64,000 bases of DNA from Polaribacter sp. IC066 (GCF_007997085.1 NZ_VORR01000001.1:105776-169775); one strand, 5' to 3'. Positions 29,865 to 39,652 are shown, counted from the stretch's first letter. Numbers and translations are program-made. The notes: generated by a model not told the origin, from the letters alone.

Positions 29865-30491
29865 TTACTGAAATCCGTTTTCTATAGCTTGTGCATATAA
29901 AACATCAACCGCAATTAAACCTAACTTTACTTGTTTTACATCTTGTTCTTTTAATTCGGAGATTGCACTAACTACCGGAAAAATCACCTTTTTATCAGCA
30001 CTTTTTAAACTTGTTTGATTACTTATGGTATCATTTGATACCTGCGCTAATTGCGTTGAATTGTATTGATACTCAAAATCATCCATCGTATCAAAAGCAT
30101 TTCTTATTGCCTCCTGGTATCCTTTCTGATATTCTTTTAACCTGCTCTTACCTGTTTTAGATTTGTAAACAGTATTGCCAAAACAATCTTTAATCTCGAT
30201 AGCGTTTTTTATGCTTAACATAGAAGATTCATCTACTACAGAAACAAATAAAGCCAAACATCTGTTGCCATTGAGTGCAGCTGGCAACTTTTCGTTGCTC
30301 AAAAAAACTTTAAAGCCCTTTTTTTTAAACAAAAACTTCGTTAAAGAACTTGTTTGATATTTATCGGAATCATTTAAAAAATCAAACTTATCGACAACAA
30401 TAAGATATTGATATTTTGAAAATAAATCTGTTTGGCTGTAGAAAGATACACTGATTAAAAGTAAGAGAAAAAAAACAGTATTCTTTATCAT
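29865..30491 (-). CDS. Secreted protein of the DUF5723 operon, probably truncated by a nonsense codon
   Basis: The 208-residue product has a signal peptide (ending near SFYSQ). The rest contains LFVSVVDESSMLSIKNAIEI and SKTGKSRLKEYQKGYQEAIR. I could not assign a named family with confidence, but the layout fits a periplasmic or surface protein. It is the last gene of a three-gene operon, 1 nt after the DUF5723 gene. The frame continues for 55 codons after the TAA stop, so the intact protein was probably about 264 residues. Whether the short form works, or the stop is read through, is unknown. Confidence 0.7.
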   Translation of the reverse strand: MIKNTVFFLLLLISVSFYSQTDLFSKYQYLIVVDKFDFLNDSDKYQTSSLTKFLFKKKGFKVFLSNEKLPAALNGNRCLALFVSVVDESSMLSIKNAIEIKDCFGNTVYKSKTGKSRLKEYQKGYQEAIRNAFDTMDDFEYQYNSTQLAQVSNDTISNQTSLKSADKKVIFPVVSAISELKEQDVKQVKLGLIAVDVLYAQAIENGFQ

Positions 30492-30492
30492 T

Positions 30493-31857
30493 TTAGTTAA
30501 ATATTAAATTGATTCCTAACTGTAAAGATATGTTATTTGCCTTAGAGAGGTCTCTGTAAGACAAAATATTGTCTACCAAACCATACAAATTTACGTTCTT
30601 AAATTGAGCTGATATACCAGCACCTATATTAGAAACAGAAAAATCATCAACTGTATACGTAACCTTTGTTTGGAGGTTATTTGTAAGTGATTTCTGATAA
30701 AAAGCAGTTAAGGCTACTTGCGGCCTTAAAGGTCTAAAAACAGTATGTAATTGAACACCCGCAGCATCTGTATAAAAGTCTTTGGTAAAATAGTTGTCAA
30801 ATTTTCTTGTTATTTTATCACCAAAACGATACATCAAAGCTGCATTCATTTTTATGGGTCTTAACGAGACATAAGATCTTTCATTTTCAGCGATCACCAA
30901 TTCTCTTTTAAACCTCGCTTCGATATCGTTGATATAATTCTGATTATTATCAAACTGAAATTGAATACCCTCATAAGCAAAACTTCCTTTGGCTGTAATA
31001 TTTGATATATCTTTAGTGTGATGAATAAAACCTATATCTAAAATACTGCCAGAAAACTCTAAATTTTCATTAATACGATACGTAATTCCCAAATCAAACC
31101 CAATTCCTAAATTACCACCTAAAAAAACATTTTGCAGATAATCTCCAGCACTATTTAAAAATTCATCATTTCTAATTAACCCAGAACTATTCGATATAAT
31201 ATTTATATCACTAAAAATATGTTTATACGCGTTTTCTCTACCCGCAACTGTTACAAAGCTTCCCGTATTATTTTTAGAGCGCATATTTACAGCAGAAGAG
31301 TATACTTTAAATCTAGCCCCAAGTGTTAATTTTTCTGTAAATTGGTGAGAAGCACCGAAGTGGAGCACTCCCAGAACATCTAGTTTATATACAATCTGTG
31401 AAAACAAGAAGTTATTGTTCAAATACCCCGAATTACCTTCATTTAGCAGCGTAAAAACATCTTTTGGATAATAACCAAAGGCGTCTATTTCTGTATAAAA
31501 ACCAAAACTTAAATAGGTTCTATGATCTACTCGAAACCCAGCATTTAAAACCTCTACTTGCGCATAAAGTTTTCCATAATCCTGTGTAGTTAACCTTTTT
31601 AAAATAGTTTCTATTTTATCATTAATATTGATGCCATCATCTGCAAAAAGATTCGCTAATGAAAAACCAGAAGAACCAATTTCTGCAGATATGCCTGAAA
31701 ATAGCGGGATACCAACATGAAAATTATAGTTAATTTCTGAACCAGGATTGAGTAATAATGTTTGCGGTAGTCCTGCAAAATTATACAGCACTTGCTTATT
31801 TTGAGATTTTAAAGATATAAAACAGAAAACTGCCCATAAAAGAAAAACTTTCTTCAT
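30493..31857 (-). CDS. DUF5723-family outer-membrane beta-barrel protein
   Basis: The 454-residue product has a signal peptide (ending near KSQNKQ) followed by LYNFAGLPQTLLLNPGSE, typical of the DUF5723 barrels of Bacteroidota. Alternating hydrophobic strands run to the end (NNISLQLGINLIFN). The family is found in the outer membrane and has no established function. It is the middle gene of an operon: 1 nt after the upstream lipoprotein gene and 1 nt before the downstream gene. The three products probably form one envelope assembly. Confidence 0.78.
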   Translation of the reverse strand: MKKVFLLWAVFCFISLKSQNKQVLYNFAGLPQTLLLNPGSEINYNFHVGIPLFSGISAEIGSSGFSLANLFADDGININDKIETILKRLTTQDYGKLYAQVEVLNAGFRVDHRTYLSFGFYTEIDAFGYYPKDVFTLLNEGNSGYLNNNFLFSQIVYKLDVLGVLHFGASHQFTEKLTLGARFKVYSSAVNMRSKNNTGSFVTVAGRENAYKHIFSDINIISNSSGLIRNDEFLNSAGDYLQNVFLGGNLGIGFDLGITYRINENLEFSGSILDIGFIHHTKDISNITAKGSFAYEGIQFQFDNNQNYINDIEARFKRELVIAENERSYVSLRPIKMNAALMYRFGDKITRKFDNYFTKDFYTDAAGVQLHTVFRPLRPQVALTAFYQKSLTNNLQTKVTYTVDDFSVSNIGAGISAQFKNVNLYGLVDNILSYRDLSKANNISLQLGINLIFN

Positions 31858-31858
31858 A

Positions 31859-32407
31859 CTACAGTTTTGCTTCTATATAAACATCCATCGAGGAATTTAA
31901 TTCTATTTCTCTACCAGCATTAAGAGCATCTGAACGATTAGAATCATTCTCTAATGTAATCTTATAATTCAGATATGTTGTGTCTAGTATCTCTGGATGC
32001 TGATGAAGATCAATAATTAAAAAATAGTTGAAAAGTGTGTTAGCTGCGATCTCTCTAGACTTTGTCTCAAAAACTACGTCTTTTGATCTATTTAAAAAGG
32101 TAATTTCTAAAATTAAGGTATTATTAGATCCATTTTCTATGTTGGCTTTCAAATCGATTCTTGCAAGAACACTTTCTAGCAGATCCGTTTGAAAATCTTT
32201 AAATTTAATCTCGTCAGAAATACTTGATATAGAAGCACCGCCAATACTCTCTGTAAACTCTGAAGGATTTACTTTAAAATAGATTAATGAGGTCGTAAAT
32301 TTAGATTTGTAAACATACTCTTTAAGCTGGCTAAAATCTAAACTATCTGAACAGGATGTAAGTAAATACAAGCTTACTAAAAAGCTTATTGTTTTGGGGG
32401 ATTTCAT
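31859..32407 (-). CDS. Hypothetical lipoprotein, first gene of the DUF5723 operon
   Basis: The 182-residue product has a lipoprotein signal peptide with LLTSC at about residue 19, followed by SDSLDFSQ. The rest is rich in beta strands (NTLILEITFLNRSKDVVFET). No family was recognised. It is closely coupled to the DUF5723 barrel (1 nt gap), which suggests that it is its lipoprotein partner. The HAD phosphatase gene lies 35 nt upstream on the same strand and may share the transcript. Confidence 0.7.
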   Translation of the reverse strand: MKSPKTISFLVSLYLLTSCSDSLDFSQLKEYVYKSKFTTSLIYFKVNPSEFTESIGGASISSISDEIKFKDFQTDLLESVLARIDLKANIENGSNNTLILEITFLNRSKDVVFETKSREIAANTLFNYFLIIDLHQHPEILDTTYLNYKITLENDSNRSDALNAGREIELNSSMDVYIEAKL

Positions 32408-32442
32408 AAGTAATAACTAATCTTAAGATAACAATCTTACCT

Positions 32443-33126
32443 TTAGAGATGTTGTTTTATATCTAAAAGAGAGGTTATCGATTTAAAATAAACATTATTT
32501 ACTTTTTCTTTTTCAAAATTTACATGAATAGCATTCATTCCTACACTTAAAGCACCTTCAATATCGGCTTCAATACTATCTCCAATCATTATGGAATTAT
32601 CACTTTGAGCATTGGCTTTTTCAAGAGCAAAATTGAAAACTTTTGGATTTGGCTTTTTAACACCGACAGATTCAGAAGTTACAATAACACTAAAGTAATG
32701 TAATATTTTTGAAGATTCCATTTTTTTTGTTTGAATTTCTTCAAAACCATTCGTAATAATATGTAATTGATACTTATCTTTTAAATACTCTAATATTTCT
32801 ATAGCCCCCTCATGTAAATGATTAAAATCTGGAAGACACGCTATATAATCAATTGCCAAAAGGTCTATTAAATTATCTTCTATCTCATAATTTGCGCTAT
32901 CAAAGGCTGTTTTTAATCGCTGGTATCTTAACTCTTCTTTTGTTATTTTTTCTTCTCTATAAAGTTTCCAATATTCTATGTTTAAGGGTTTATAAATTTT
33001 AAGAAAGCCTACTAAATCTATTTTAACGTTGTGCTTCAAAAATATTTTCTCGAAAGTTAAATCAGAATTTTTTTCAAAATCCCATAAAGTATGATCTAAA
33101 TCGAAGAATACGTGTTTTATTTTCAT
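32443..33126 (-). CDS. yjjG: HAD-family hydrolase, YjjG-type nucleotidase
   Basis: YjjG enzymes remove phosphate from non-canonical pyrimidine nucleotides. The 227-residue product has HAD motif I FFDLDHTLWDFEKNS (nucleophile Asp and following Asp), motif II ITNGFEE, the lysine in VGVKKPNPKVF and motif III MIGDSIEADIEGA. WDFEKNS after motif I is typical of this subgroup. A helical cap lies between motifs I and II. The start at 33126 (MKIKHVFFDLD) is preferred over the ATG two codons upstream only by analogy. It is divergent from the glycosyltransferase gene. Confidence 0.87.
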   Translation of the reverse strand: MKIKHVFFDLDHTLWDFEKNSDLTFEKIFLKHNVKIDLVGFLKIYKPLNIEYWKLYREEKITKEELRYQRLKTAFDSANYEIEDNLIDLLAIDYIACLPDFNHLHEGAIEILEYLKDKYQLHIITNGFEEIQTKKMESSKILHYFSVIVTSESVGVKKPNPKVFNFALEKANAQSDNSIMIGDSIEADIEGALSVGMNAIHVNFEKEKVNNVYFKSITSLLDIKQHL

Positions 33127-33174
33127 AGCCATAAAAGTAAGAATTAATACACCTAGAATACTCTTTTTAGTTGT

Positions 33175-33182
33175 TATATTTG
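33175..33182 (+). promoter_or_regulatory. Candidate promoter of the polysaccharide operon (TATATTTG)
   Basis: TATATTTG matches TAnnTTTG. Transcription would start near 33189, after the first possible TTG (33185) and before the second (33203), which is why the second is chosen as the start of the glycosyltransferase. No clear -33 element. Confidence 0.4.
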
Positions 33183-33202
33183 TCTTGATTAAAAATTATT
33201 TT

Positions 33203-34339
33203 TTGAAACAAAAATTATCAGTTTTATTCGTTTGCGGATGGTATCCTTCAAGGGTGCTACCAAATAATGGCGATTTTATTCAACGACATGCAGAAGCCTT
33301 AAATAAAGAGCATAAAGTAACTGTTATTCATATTATTACTGATAAAAATAATAAAAAAAACATTGAATTTATAAGTAATAAAATTAATGGAATAGAGACT
33401 CACATAGCCTACCTAAAGTACTCTAAAAACGCATTCAAAAAAGTATTGCTTTTTATAAAAGCCTTTAATGGCTTAATTGCTAAAACAAACACTTTTCATA
33501 TTGTTCATCTCAATGAAATTTATCCTTTTGGTATTTTTAGTTTGTATCTAAAATGGTTTAAAAAAACACCTTTTATAATTACAGAGCACTTTACAGACTA
33601 TACATATCCATTATCTAAAAAGATCTCTTTGTTTGAAAAAATGGTATCAAAATTAATCGTTAAGAAAGCCTCTTTTGTCTGTCCAGTTACAAAAGATTTA
33701 GAAAATTCTTTAATTCAGTTTGGATTAAAAGGAAATTACGCGCCTGTTGAAAATGTAGTGAACACAAAAAAATTTCATCCTATAGAAACAAATAATGAGG
33801 TGTTTTCTATTATTCATATTTCTAATATGAATGATATTCACAAAAATATATCAGGAATATTAAAAGTTATAGCGAATCTTCAGCATAAAATTTCTGGTTT
33901 TCATTTAAAAATTATCGGTGAAAACTCAAAGGACTATCAAAATTTTTCTGAAGAATTAGGGATACTTTCTAAAAATATTGAATTTATAGCTCATATACCT
34001 CATCATTTAATTAAAAAACATTTACAAGAAGCCAACTTATTTATACTTTTTAGTAATTTTGAAAATTTACCTTGTGTAATTTTAGAGTCTTTTGCTTGCG
34101 GAATACCAGTAATATCTTCAGACGTTGGCGGAATACATGAATATTTTCCAGATAATTTTGGCACCTTAATTAACGCTAAAGATGAAAAAAAGCTAGAAGA
34201 AGAAATTCTTAATTATTTTCATAAAAAGCATCAAATAGTATCAAAACAAGAAATGCACCGTTATATTGCGTCTAATTTTAGTGATCAAGTAATTTGTGAA
34301 AAGTTTACAAATTTGTACTATAAAACTTTAAGCAATTAA
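33203..34339 (+). CDS. Glycosyltransferase family 4 protein
   Basis: The 378-residue GT-B enzyme adds a sugar to a surface polysaccharide or its lipid-linked precursor. The N-terminal domain has LFVCGWYPSRVLPNNGDFIQ, the typical start of this GT4 subgroup. The C-terminal domain has FSIIHISNMNDIHKNISGIL and FILFSNFENLPCVILESFAC, with the E-x7-E like donor-binding motif (ENLPCVILE) and GIPVISSDVGG. It lies 3 nt before asnB. The start is a TTG; an in-frame TTG 18 nt upstream is the alternative. Confidence 0.87.
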   Translation: MKQKLSVLFVCGWYPSRVLPNNGDFIQRHAEALNKEHKVTVIHIITDKNNKKNIEFISNKINGIETHIAYLKYSKNAFKKVLLFIKAFNGLIAKTNTFHIVHLNEIYPFGIFSLYLKWFKKTPFIITEHFTDYTYPLSKKISLFEKMVSKLIVKKASFVCPVTKDLENSLIQFGLKGNYAPVENVVNTKKFHPIETNNEVFSIIHISNMNDIHKNISGILKVIANLQHKISGFHLKIIGENSKDYQNFSEELGILSKNIEFIAHIPHHLIKKHLQEANLFILFSNFENLPCVILESFACGIPVISSDVGGIHEYFPDNFGTLINAKDEKKLEEEILNYFHKKHQIVSKQEMHRYIASNFSDQVICEKFTNLYYKTLSN

Positions 34340-34342
34340 TTT

Positions 34343-36244
34343 ATGTGCGGAATTGCAGGGATTATTAATTTTAATCAAGAATTAGAAAAAGCAACGTCAT
34401 TAAAAAAAATGACAGACAGTTTAAGGCATCGCGGTCCTGATGATGAAGGCTATATGTTGTATTCAAATACATCTTCTGTTTTTTTTGGTAATGACTCTCT
34501 TGTTAAAAAAACCAACCACATAAATACCGCAAACAACCATCATTTTAAAGTTGGTTTTGGTTTTAGACAATTAAAAATTATAGATCTTACTGAAAAAAGT
34601 CACCAGCCACTAACCGATATTTCTCGAAAATTTTGGATTATTTTTAACGGAGAACTCTACAATTACAAAGAAATAAGACATGAATTAGAAGGGTTAGGAC
34701 ATCAATTTTTATCAAATTCTGATACGGAAGTTGTTTTAAACTCCTATAAACAATGGGGTAAAAAAGCCCTAGAAAAATTTAATGGAATGTTTGCTTTTGC
34801 AATTCTAGACACTCATAAAAATAAAGTATTTATAGCGAGAGATAGAATTGGTATAAAACCTGTTTATTTTCATAAAAACAACGCTCATTTTATTTTTGCT
34901 AGTACGGTTCAATCCATTATTAAATCAACATTATATAAACCAACAATTAACTGGGAAGGTTTATGGCAAAACTTTAGGTTTACAACAGCCCAAAGACCTA
35001 ACACTGTTTTTGAAGATATTTTTGCGCTAGAACCGGCACATCACGTAACAATTTATCTAAATAATAATTTCGTAAAGAAAGAAAAGTACTGGGAAATACC
35101 AACACAAACACAAGATTTCTCTTTATCAGAAAAGCAAAGTAAAAACCTCATTGAAGAAAGCTTATATAAAGCTGTAAATTATCGTTTAATAGCAGATGTA
35201 GAGGTCGGTTCTTTTATGAGTGGCGGAATAGATTCTTCTTTAATTTCTGTAATTGCATCAAAGAGAAAACCAAACATAAAAATATTAACACTTGGTTTTG
35301 AAAATCTTAAAAAATTTAATGAGGTAGCTTATGCGCAAGAAACTGCTCAGCTTCATCATTTAAATCATATTATTAAATATGCAGATGTAAAAGAAAGTTT
35401 TAAAAATTTAAAACAATCTGTTATTGCTTATGAGGAACCTTATCATAGTATTTCTGCAAATTTTATTTTATCTGAAATGGCTGCTAAAAATAAAACTACC
35501 GTTGTATTAAGTGGTTTAGGTGGTGATGAACTCTTTGGAGGTTATGATGTTTTTAAAAAAATTTCTTTGTGGGAGCAATTAAGGAGCCACAAAAAACTGA
35601 TTCATCTTATACCTGAAATTCATCAAAAAATAAAAAAAGCAAAAAAGATAGCAAATTGTAGTAATTTTGGGGAGTATTACTCTCATTATCACACCAATTT
35701 TTATGACGAAGAAATTGAAAATCTATTTTTAAACAAATCGTTTAATACAACCTCAACACTAGAAAATTTATACACTTCAAAAAATACAGCATTTACCGAT
35801 ACTTTTGAAGCAATGAGTTTTTTTCATTTAAAATCGTACATCAGTAATCATCAAATGCGAGCTTTAGATGCAACAACAATGGCTTTTTCTATAGAAGGTA
35901 GATTTCCTTTATTAGATCATAATTTTATTGAAGATTCATTTAAAATTCCAACAAAATTTAAAATAAAAAATAACACTCAAAAATATATTTTAAAAGAAAT
36001 AGCAAAAAACCATCTATCAAAAAATGTATTACAAATGCCTAAAAAAGGTTTAGCAGTACCACTAAAAAATTGGATTGAAAATGATTTAAAAGATTTTGTT
36101 CTCGAAACCATCAAACAGCTTAAAAATAGAAATATTTTTAATAATGTAGCTGTTCATAAAATTTTAAAAAGTAAAAACGAAGCTAAAATATGGCAATTAG
36201 TTTCTACTGAAATTTGGCTACAAAATTTTATAGATAAACCATGA
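34343..36244 (+). CDS. asnB: Asparagine synthase-like glutamine amidotransferase
   Basis: The 633-residue protein has the class II glutaminase start MCGIAGIINF with catalytic Cys2, RHRGPDDEGY and FNGELYNYKEIR. It also has the ATP-pyrophosphatase loop SFMSGGIDSSLISV and LSGLGGDELFGGY. Enzymes like this make asparagine, but those inside polysaccharide clusters are thought to amidate sugar acids. Its place between a glycosyltransferase and a flippase (with a 4-base ATGA overlap) favours a polysaccharide role. This is inference; asparagine synthesis cannot be excluded. Confidence 0.9.
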   Translation: MCGIAGIINFNQELEKATSLKKMTDSLRHRGPDDEGYMLYSNTSSVFFGNDSLVKKTNHINTANNHHFKVGFGFRQLKIIDLTEKSHQPLTDISRKFWIIFNGELYNYKEIRHELEGLGHQFLSNSDTEVVLNSYKQWGKKALEKFNGMFAFAILDTHKNKVFIARDRIGIKPVYFHKNNAHFIFASTVQSIIKSTLYKPTINWEGLWQNFRFTTAQRPNTVFEDIFALEPAHHVTIYLNNNFVKKEKYWEIPTQTQDFSLSEKQSKNLIEESLYKAVNYRLIADVEVGSFMSGGIDSSLISVIASKRKPNIKILTLGFENLKKFNEVAYAQETAQLHHLNHIIKYADVKESFKNLKQSVIAYEEPYHSISANFILSEMAAKNKTTVVLSGLGGDELFGGYDVFKKISLWEQLRSHKKLIHLIPEIHQKIKKAKKIANCSNFGEYYSHYHTNFYDEEIENLFLNKSFNTTSTLENLYTSKNTAFTDTFEAMSFFHLKSYISNHQMRALDATTMAFSIEGRFPLLDHNFIEDSFKIPTKFKIKNNTQKYILKEIAKNHLSKNVLQMPKKGLAVPLKNWIENDLKDFVLETIKQLKNRNIFNNVAVHKILKSKNEAKIWQLVSTEIWLQNFIDKP

Positions 36245-37503
36245 AACTTTTAAAAAATTACGTGCAAAACTTTTTAAATAGATCTGGCAGTTATGTTTTT
36301 ACAGCAGCTGTTGTCTCTAGAGGTTTATCTTTCTTAGCCTCTTGGTTAGCACTTCAATTAATACCCAATAAAGAATTAGGAGTGGTCCTTTTTGCCTACA
36401 ATATAATTGCTTTTTTAACACCATTTGGGGGCCTTGGTTTAAACCAAAGTTTGGTGCGTTATGGAGCACTGTTAAAAAATGATGAAGACAAGAATAATTT
36501 ATTTGTTTATGTTTTTAAAAAAGGAGTTCTTGTTACCGTAGGTATTATTATTTTAATTGTAATTTTTAGCTATTTATTTCCTTTCAAATTCGAAAACACT
36601 AGCAATTACCTTGCTTTACTGTCTTTAGTTTTGATTCCTTTGTTTGTCCTTAATATTATACAAATTCAATTTAGACTAAAACACAATAACAAGACTTTTT
36701 CAAAAGCAGATATCATTTACAATTTAACTTTGGTGATTTCTGTTTTAATCTTTAGTTACTTTTATCAAGAAAAAGGATATATTTTTGCAATTATACTAGC
36801 ACCAACAGTAACGTCAATACTTTTTTTTAAAAAATTAAACATCAATTTTTCTATTCAGAACAAATTAGAAATTGTTAATTATTCTTTTTGGAAATATGGT
36901 TTTTATTCTGGCGTAACAACAGTGGTTACTAATTTACTGGTAGCTATAGATATTATCTTAATTGGGCATTTAATGGAAAATCCAGAAATGGTAACTGCAT
37001 ACAAATATGTTTCAATCATTCCGTTAAGTCTTTTATTCATCTCCCAGGCCTTTATAGCCACAGACTTTGTTGCCTTTACAGAAAAAATTAATGACAAGAA
37101 ATATATTTATACGTACATAAAAAGTTACATGCTCTTGTTTTCTTTAATAAGCCTGCTAATTTTCGGATTTGCTTTCTTATTTTCTGATGCGATTTTAAGC
37201 CTTTTTAGCAAAGATTTTGTAATTTATTCAGAAAGTTTTTTAATTTTAATTTTTGGAATTTTTGGAATTCTAATTTTTAGAGGATTATTTGGTAATTTAC
37301 TCTGCTCAATAGGAAAAATTGAAGTAAACTCTTATATAATTGGTATCGCTTTGATCATCAATATTTTTGCTAATTATTATTTAATTCCTGTTTACGGCAT
37401 AAAGGGTGCCGCTATTACCTCTGCAATTTTAATGTGGTTTACCGGACTATTTTCTTATCTCTGGTTTTTCTATTTATATAAAAAAATGACTGTTCATGAA
37501 TAA
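36241..37503 (+). CDS. Polysaccharide flippase (Wzx-like, MOP superfamily)
   Basis: The 420-residue membrane protein has about twelve hydrophobic segments with short loops, such as PFGGLGLNQSLVRYGALL near residue 58 and YYLIPVYGIKGAAITSAIL near the end. Both are typical of O-antigen/lipid-linked oligosaccharide flippases. It would move lipid-linked repeat units across the inner membrane. It overlaps asnB by 4 bases and the methyltransferase by 8, so the three genes are tightly coupled. No polymerase (Wzy) gene is seen in the window. Confidence 0.85.
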   Translation: MKLLKNYVQNFLNRSGSYVFTAAVVSRGLSFLASWLALQLIPNKELGVVLFAYNIIAFLTPFGGLGLNQSLVRYGALLKNDEDKNNLFVYVFKKGVLVTVGIIILIVIFSYLFPFKFENTSNYLALLSLVLIPLFVLNIIQIQFRLKHNNKTFSKADIIYNLTLVISVLIFSYFYQEKGYIFAIILAPTVTSILFFKKLNINFSIQNKLEIVNYSFWKYGFYSGVTTVVTNLLVAIDIILIGHLMENPEMVTAYKYVSIIPLSLLFISQAFIATDFVAFTEKINDKKYIYTYIKSYMLLFSLISLLIFGFAFLFSDAILSLFSKDFVIYSESFLILIFGIFGILIFRGLFGNLLCSIGKIEVNSYIIGIALIINIFANYYLIPVYGIKGAAITSAILMWFTGLFSYLWFFYLYKKMTVHE

Positions 37504-38302
37504 ATTTAAGAAAATAGTTCTCGGAATTAAATTACTTGTTGAAAAACCTAGTTTGATAAATTTAATCGTAGGAAGTGATTATTATTGGCATCAACTTCTT
37601 TCGAAAAAATATCCAAAAAAAACACAACTATCAACAATTAATATTGAAGAACTAATTCCTGATTTTAACGAAAATCTAACTACTTATTCATTTTTAGGAG
37701 GAGGCTCTATTCCTACAGATATTATGTTATTAAAAGCCTTATGCAAACAAATAGCAAATTGTAGTTATTTTGAAATTGGAACCTGGCGTGGTGAAAGTGT
37801 TATAAATGTTGCAGAAGTTGCAAAGGAATGTTACACGTTAAATTTATCTAATGAGGAAATTATAGCGTTAGGTCTGCCTCAAAAATATGCAGATTTACAT
37901 GGTTTTTATTCTAAAGGAAAAAACAATATAAAACATCTTCTTGGCGACTCTATGTTTTATGATTTTAAAAAATTAAACAAAAAATTTGATGTTATTTTTA
38001 TTGATGGAAACCATAGTTACACTTACGTGAAAAATGATACCGAAAAGGTTTTTAAGCATTTATTGAAAGAAAATACTGTGGTAATCTGGCATGATTATGC
38101 CTACAATCCAGAAGAAATTAGACCCGAAGTTTTATTAGGGATTCTAGACGGTGTTCCTGAAAAAGAAAAAACCAATCTATATCATGTTTCTAATACGCTA
38201 TGCGCCATATATATTGGTCGTAAACTAAAAAATTCGGTATTAGATTTTCCTCTAAAGCCCACAAAAAAGTTTGTTATAAACGCCAGTATAAAAAACCTAT
38301 AA
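37496..38302 (+). CDS. Class I SAM-dependent methyltransferase
   Basis: The 268-residue protein has a Rossmann-type motif I FEIGTWRGESVINVAEV, then GDSMFYDFKKLNKKFDVIFI and the DGNHSYTYVKND motif of the methyltransferase-24 type. WHDYAYNPEEIRPEV follows. It probably methylates a sugar or amino acid of the polysaccharide encoded by this operon; the target is unknown. It is the last gene of the operon, overlapping the flippase gene by 8 bases. No clear terminator follows. Confidence 0.8.
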   Translation: MNKFKKIVLGIKLLVEKPSLINLIVGSDYYWHQLLSKKYPKKTQLSTINIEELIPDFNENLTTYSFLGGGSIPTDIMLLKALCKQIANCSYFEIGTWRGESVINVAEVAKECYTLNLSNEEIIALGLPQKYADLHGFYSKGKNNIKHLLGDSMFYDFKKLNKKFDVIFIDGNHSYTYVKNDTEKVFKHLLKENTVVIWHDYAYNPEEIRPEVLLGILDGVPEKEKTNLYHVSNTLCAIYIGRKLKNSVLDFPLKPTKKFVINASIKNL

Positions 38303-38742
38303 AAGCTGATTGAAATTATTTTACGGTACAAAATACTATTTCATAAGCTACTAATTTTTCTTATCTTTTTAAAACTGATAGTGCAACTTAATTTTAACCT
38401 CTATTGCTCTAATGTATTATTTGTTGAAAGCTTTATTTTGAAATGAACAACCTCGGAGCAAAGCGTCGAAGGGTATTAAACCTAAAGACTCCCTAAATAC
38501 TGAAAAAAACTCATTACATAGAGCGAGATTAGCATACCTGCCAATCAGTCGGGTTCAACTTACAATTTTGAATTCATAGCTTCACTATTTTTTAAAATTG
38601 AGTTTCACCACTAAAAACAAAAAAACTAGCGCTATATTGAGCTATTTTACAAGACTCAAACAAAAAGAAATTTATACGGAAAACATATCAGAATTAGTTT
38701 TTAATAAAAAAGTTCCCGAAAAGTTTGCTCATTTTTTAAACC
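38303..38742. other. 440-nt gap with dispersed repeat and a coding remnant
   Basis: The middle holds a dispersed repeat (38441-38620). The right end, on the plus strand, reads as a short coding remnant (ISELVFNKKVPEKFAHFLN, with a stop at 38750-38752) of unknown family that runs into the end of the convergent gene. No intact gene is visible. Confidence 0.5.
38441..38620. repeat. Dispersed repeat, copy A
   Basis: The right part (38475-38620) aligns by eye with 63681-63819 at roughly three quarters identity. Shared words include CTAAATACTGAAA, GATTAGCAT, TTCATAG and GAGTTTCAC. The left part starts AATGAACAACCTCGGAGCAA, a word that also occurs in altered form at 50659 and 63601. The element is not coding. 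It may be a remnant of a mobile element end. Confidence 0.65.
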
Positions 38743-39651
38743 TTACGATTTAATCAACTGTACTAAAAATGGTAAATTATTGTATTTAATCTGCTTGTAG
38801 TTGTGGGTTGCAGCGCCAAAACTTAAAAAATAGCTAGCAATAGAATCCATAGAAGAGCCTCCAAAATTAAAAACTTCATAATCTTTCTGAAATTTAAAAA
38901 TAGCACGATCTATTAAAAAAGTATTTTCTCCATTTTTTCGGTACTTAAAGTCTGTGGATGACACTAAAATTGTAACACAATTTTTATGTTTTAAGAAAAA
39001 ACCAGAAGCTACCAACCTACTCTCGGTATTATAAACAGAAAGTATCTCTCCTACTCCCTTTTCAATACAAATCTCTATCAATTTTCTTAAAACATCGTAA
39101 TCTTTAGCGACAATATAAGGAGTTCTTTGACCAACATTATCTTTAAATAACTGAATTAATGTATCCGCATCATCATCCCATTTTTCAGTTAAATTGGCGT
39201 TTGTTGCTTTGCGTAAATCCTTACGTCTATCTTTTCTATAGGCACTAAAAACAGCTTTGTATCCTTCTTTTATTGATAAAATTTGCATTTGTTTATCTAT
39301 CAAAAATGATGCTGATTCTTGAATATGATTGTGGGTATTTAATCTGGTTTCAACAAATTTAAAATGGTTGCATACTATTTTAAAAAAAGAGCTATAATCA
39401 ACACTTTCATCCAAAGAAAAAACACCTAATTCTAACAGCCAAAAAGGGGGATACACATATTTAATTCCGATTTTTTTTCGCCACGTAATTGGCATCACAG
39501 CGCTATAATCATCTAGAACCAAAACATCCCAATTGTCTGCAACAATATCTAAATACCAAGAAAAAGCATAAATTTTACTTTGTATCGATTGATCAATACA
39601 AGCATCATATTTTTGCGTGTTTATATCTTTTCGCTTTATGTATTTTATCAT
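38743..39651 (-). CDS. FemAB/GNAT-like acyltransferase of the polysaccharide region
   Basis: The 302-residue protein has the GNAT-fold FemAB organisation: an N-terminal part with SWYLDIVADNWDVLVLDDY, SAYRKDRRKDLRKA in the middle (typical of FemAB-like proteins), then LVASGFFLKHKN and FNFGGSSMDSIASYFLSFG. Such proteins transfer acyl groups to sugars or peptidoglycan. It is downstream of the deacetylase-like gene. The start at 39651 (MIKYIKRKD) leaves 1 nt to the upstream stop; a start five codons earlier would overlap it. Substrate unknown. Confidence 0.78.
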   Translation of the reverse strand: MIKYIKRKDINTQKYDACIDQSIQSKIYAFSWYLDIVADNWDVLVLDDYSAVMPITWRKKIGIKYVYPPFWLLELGVFSLDESVDYSSFFKIVCNHFKFVETRLNTHNHIQESASFLIDKQMQILSIKEGYKAVFSAYRKDRRKDLRKATNANLTEKWDDDADTLIQLFKDNVGQRTPYIVAKDYDVLRKLIEICIEKGVGEILSVYNTESRLVASGFFLKHKNCVTILVSSTDFKYRKNGENTFLIDRAIFKFQKDYEVFNFGGSSMDSIASYFLSFGAATHNYKQIKYNNLPFLVQLIKS

Positions 39652-39652
39652 A

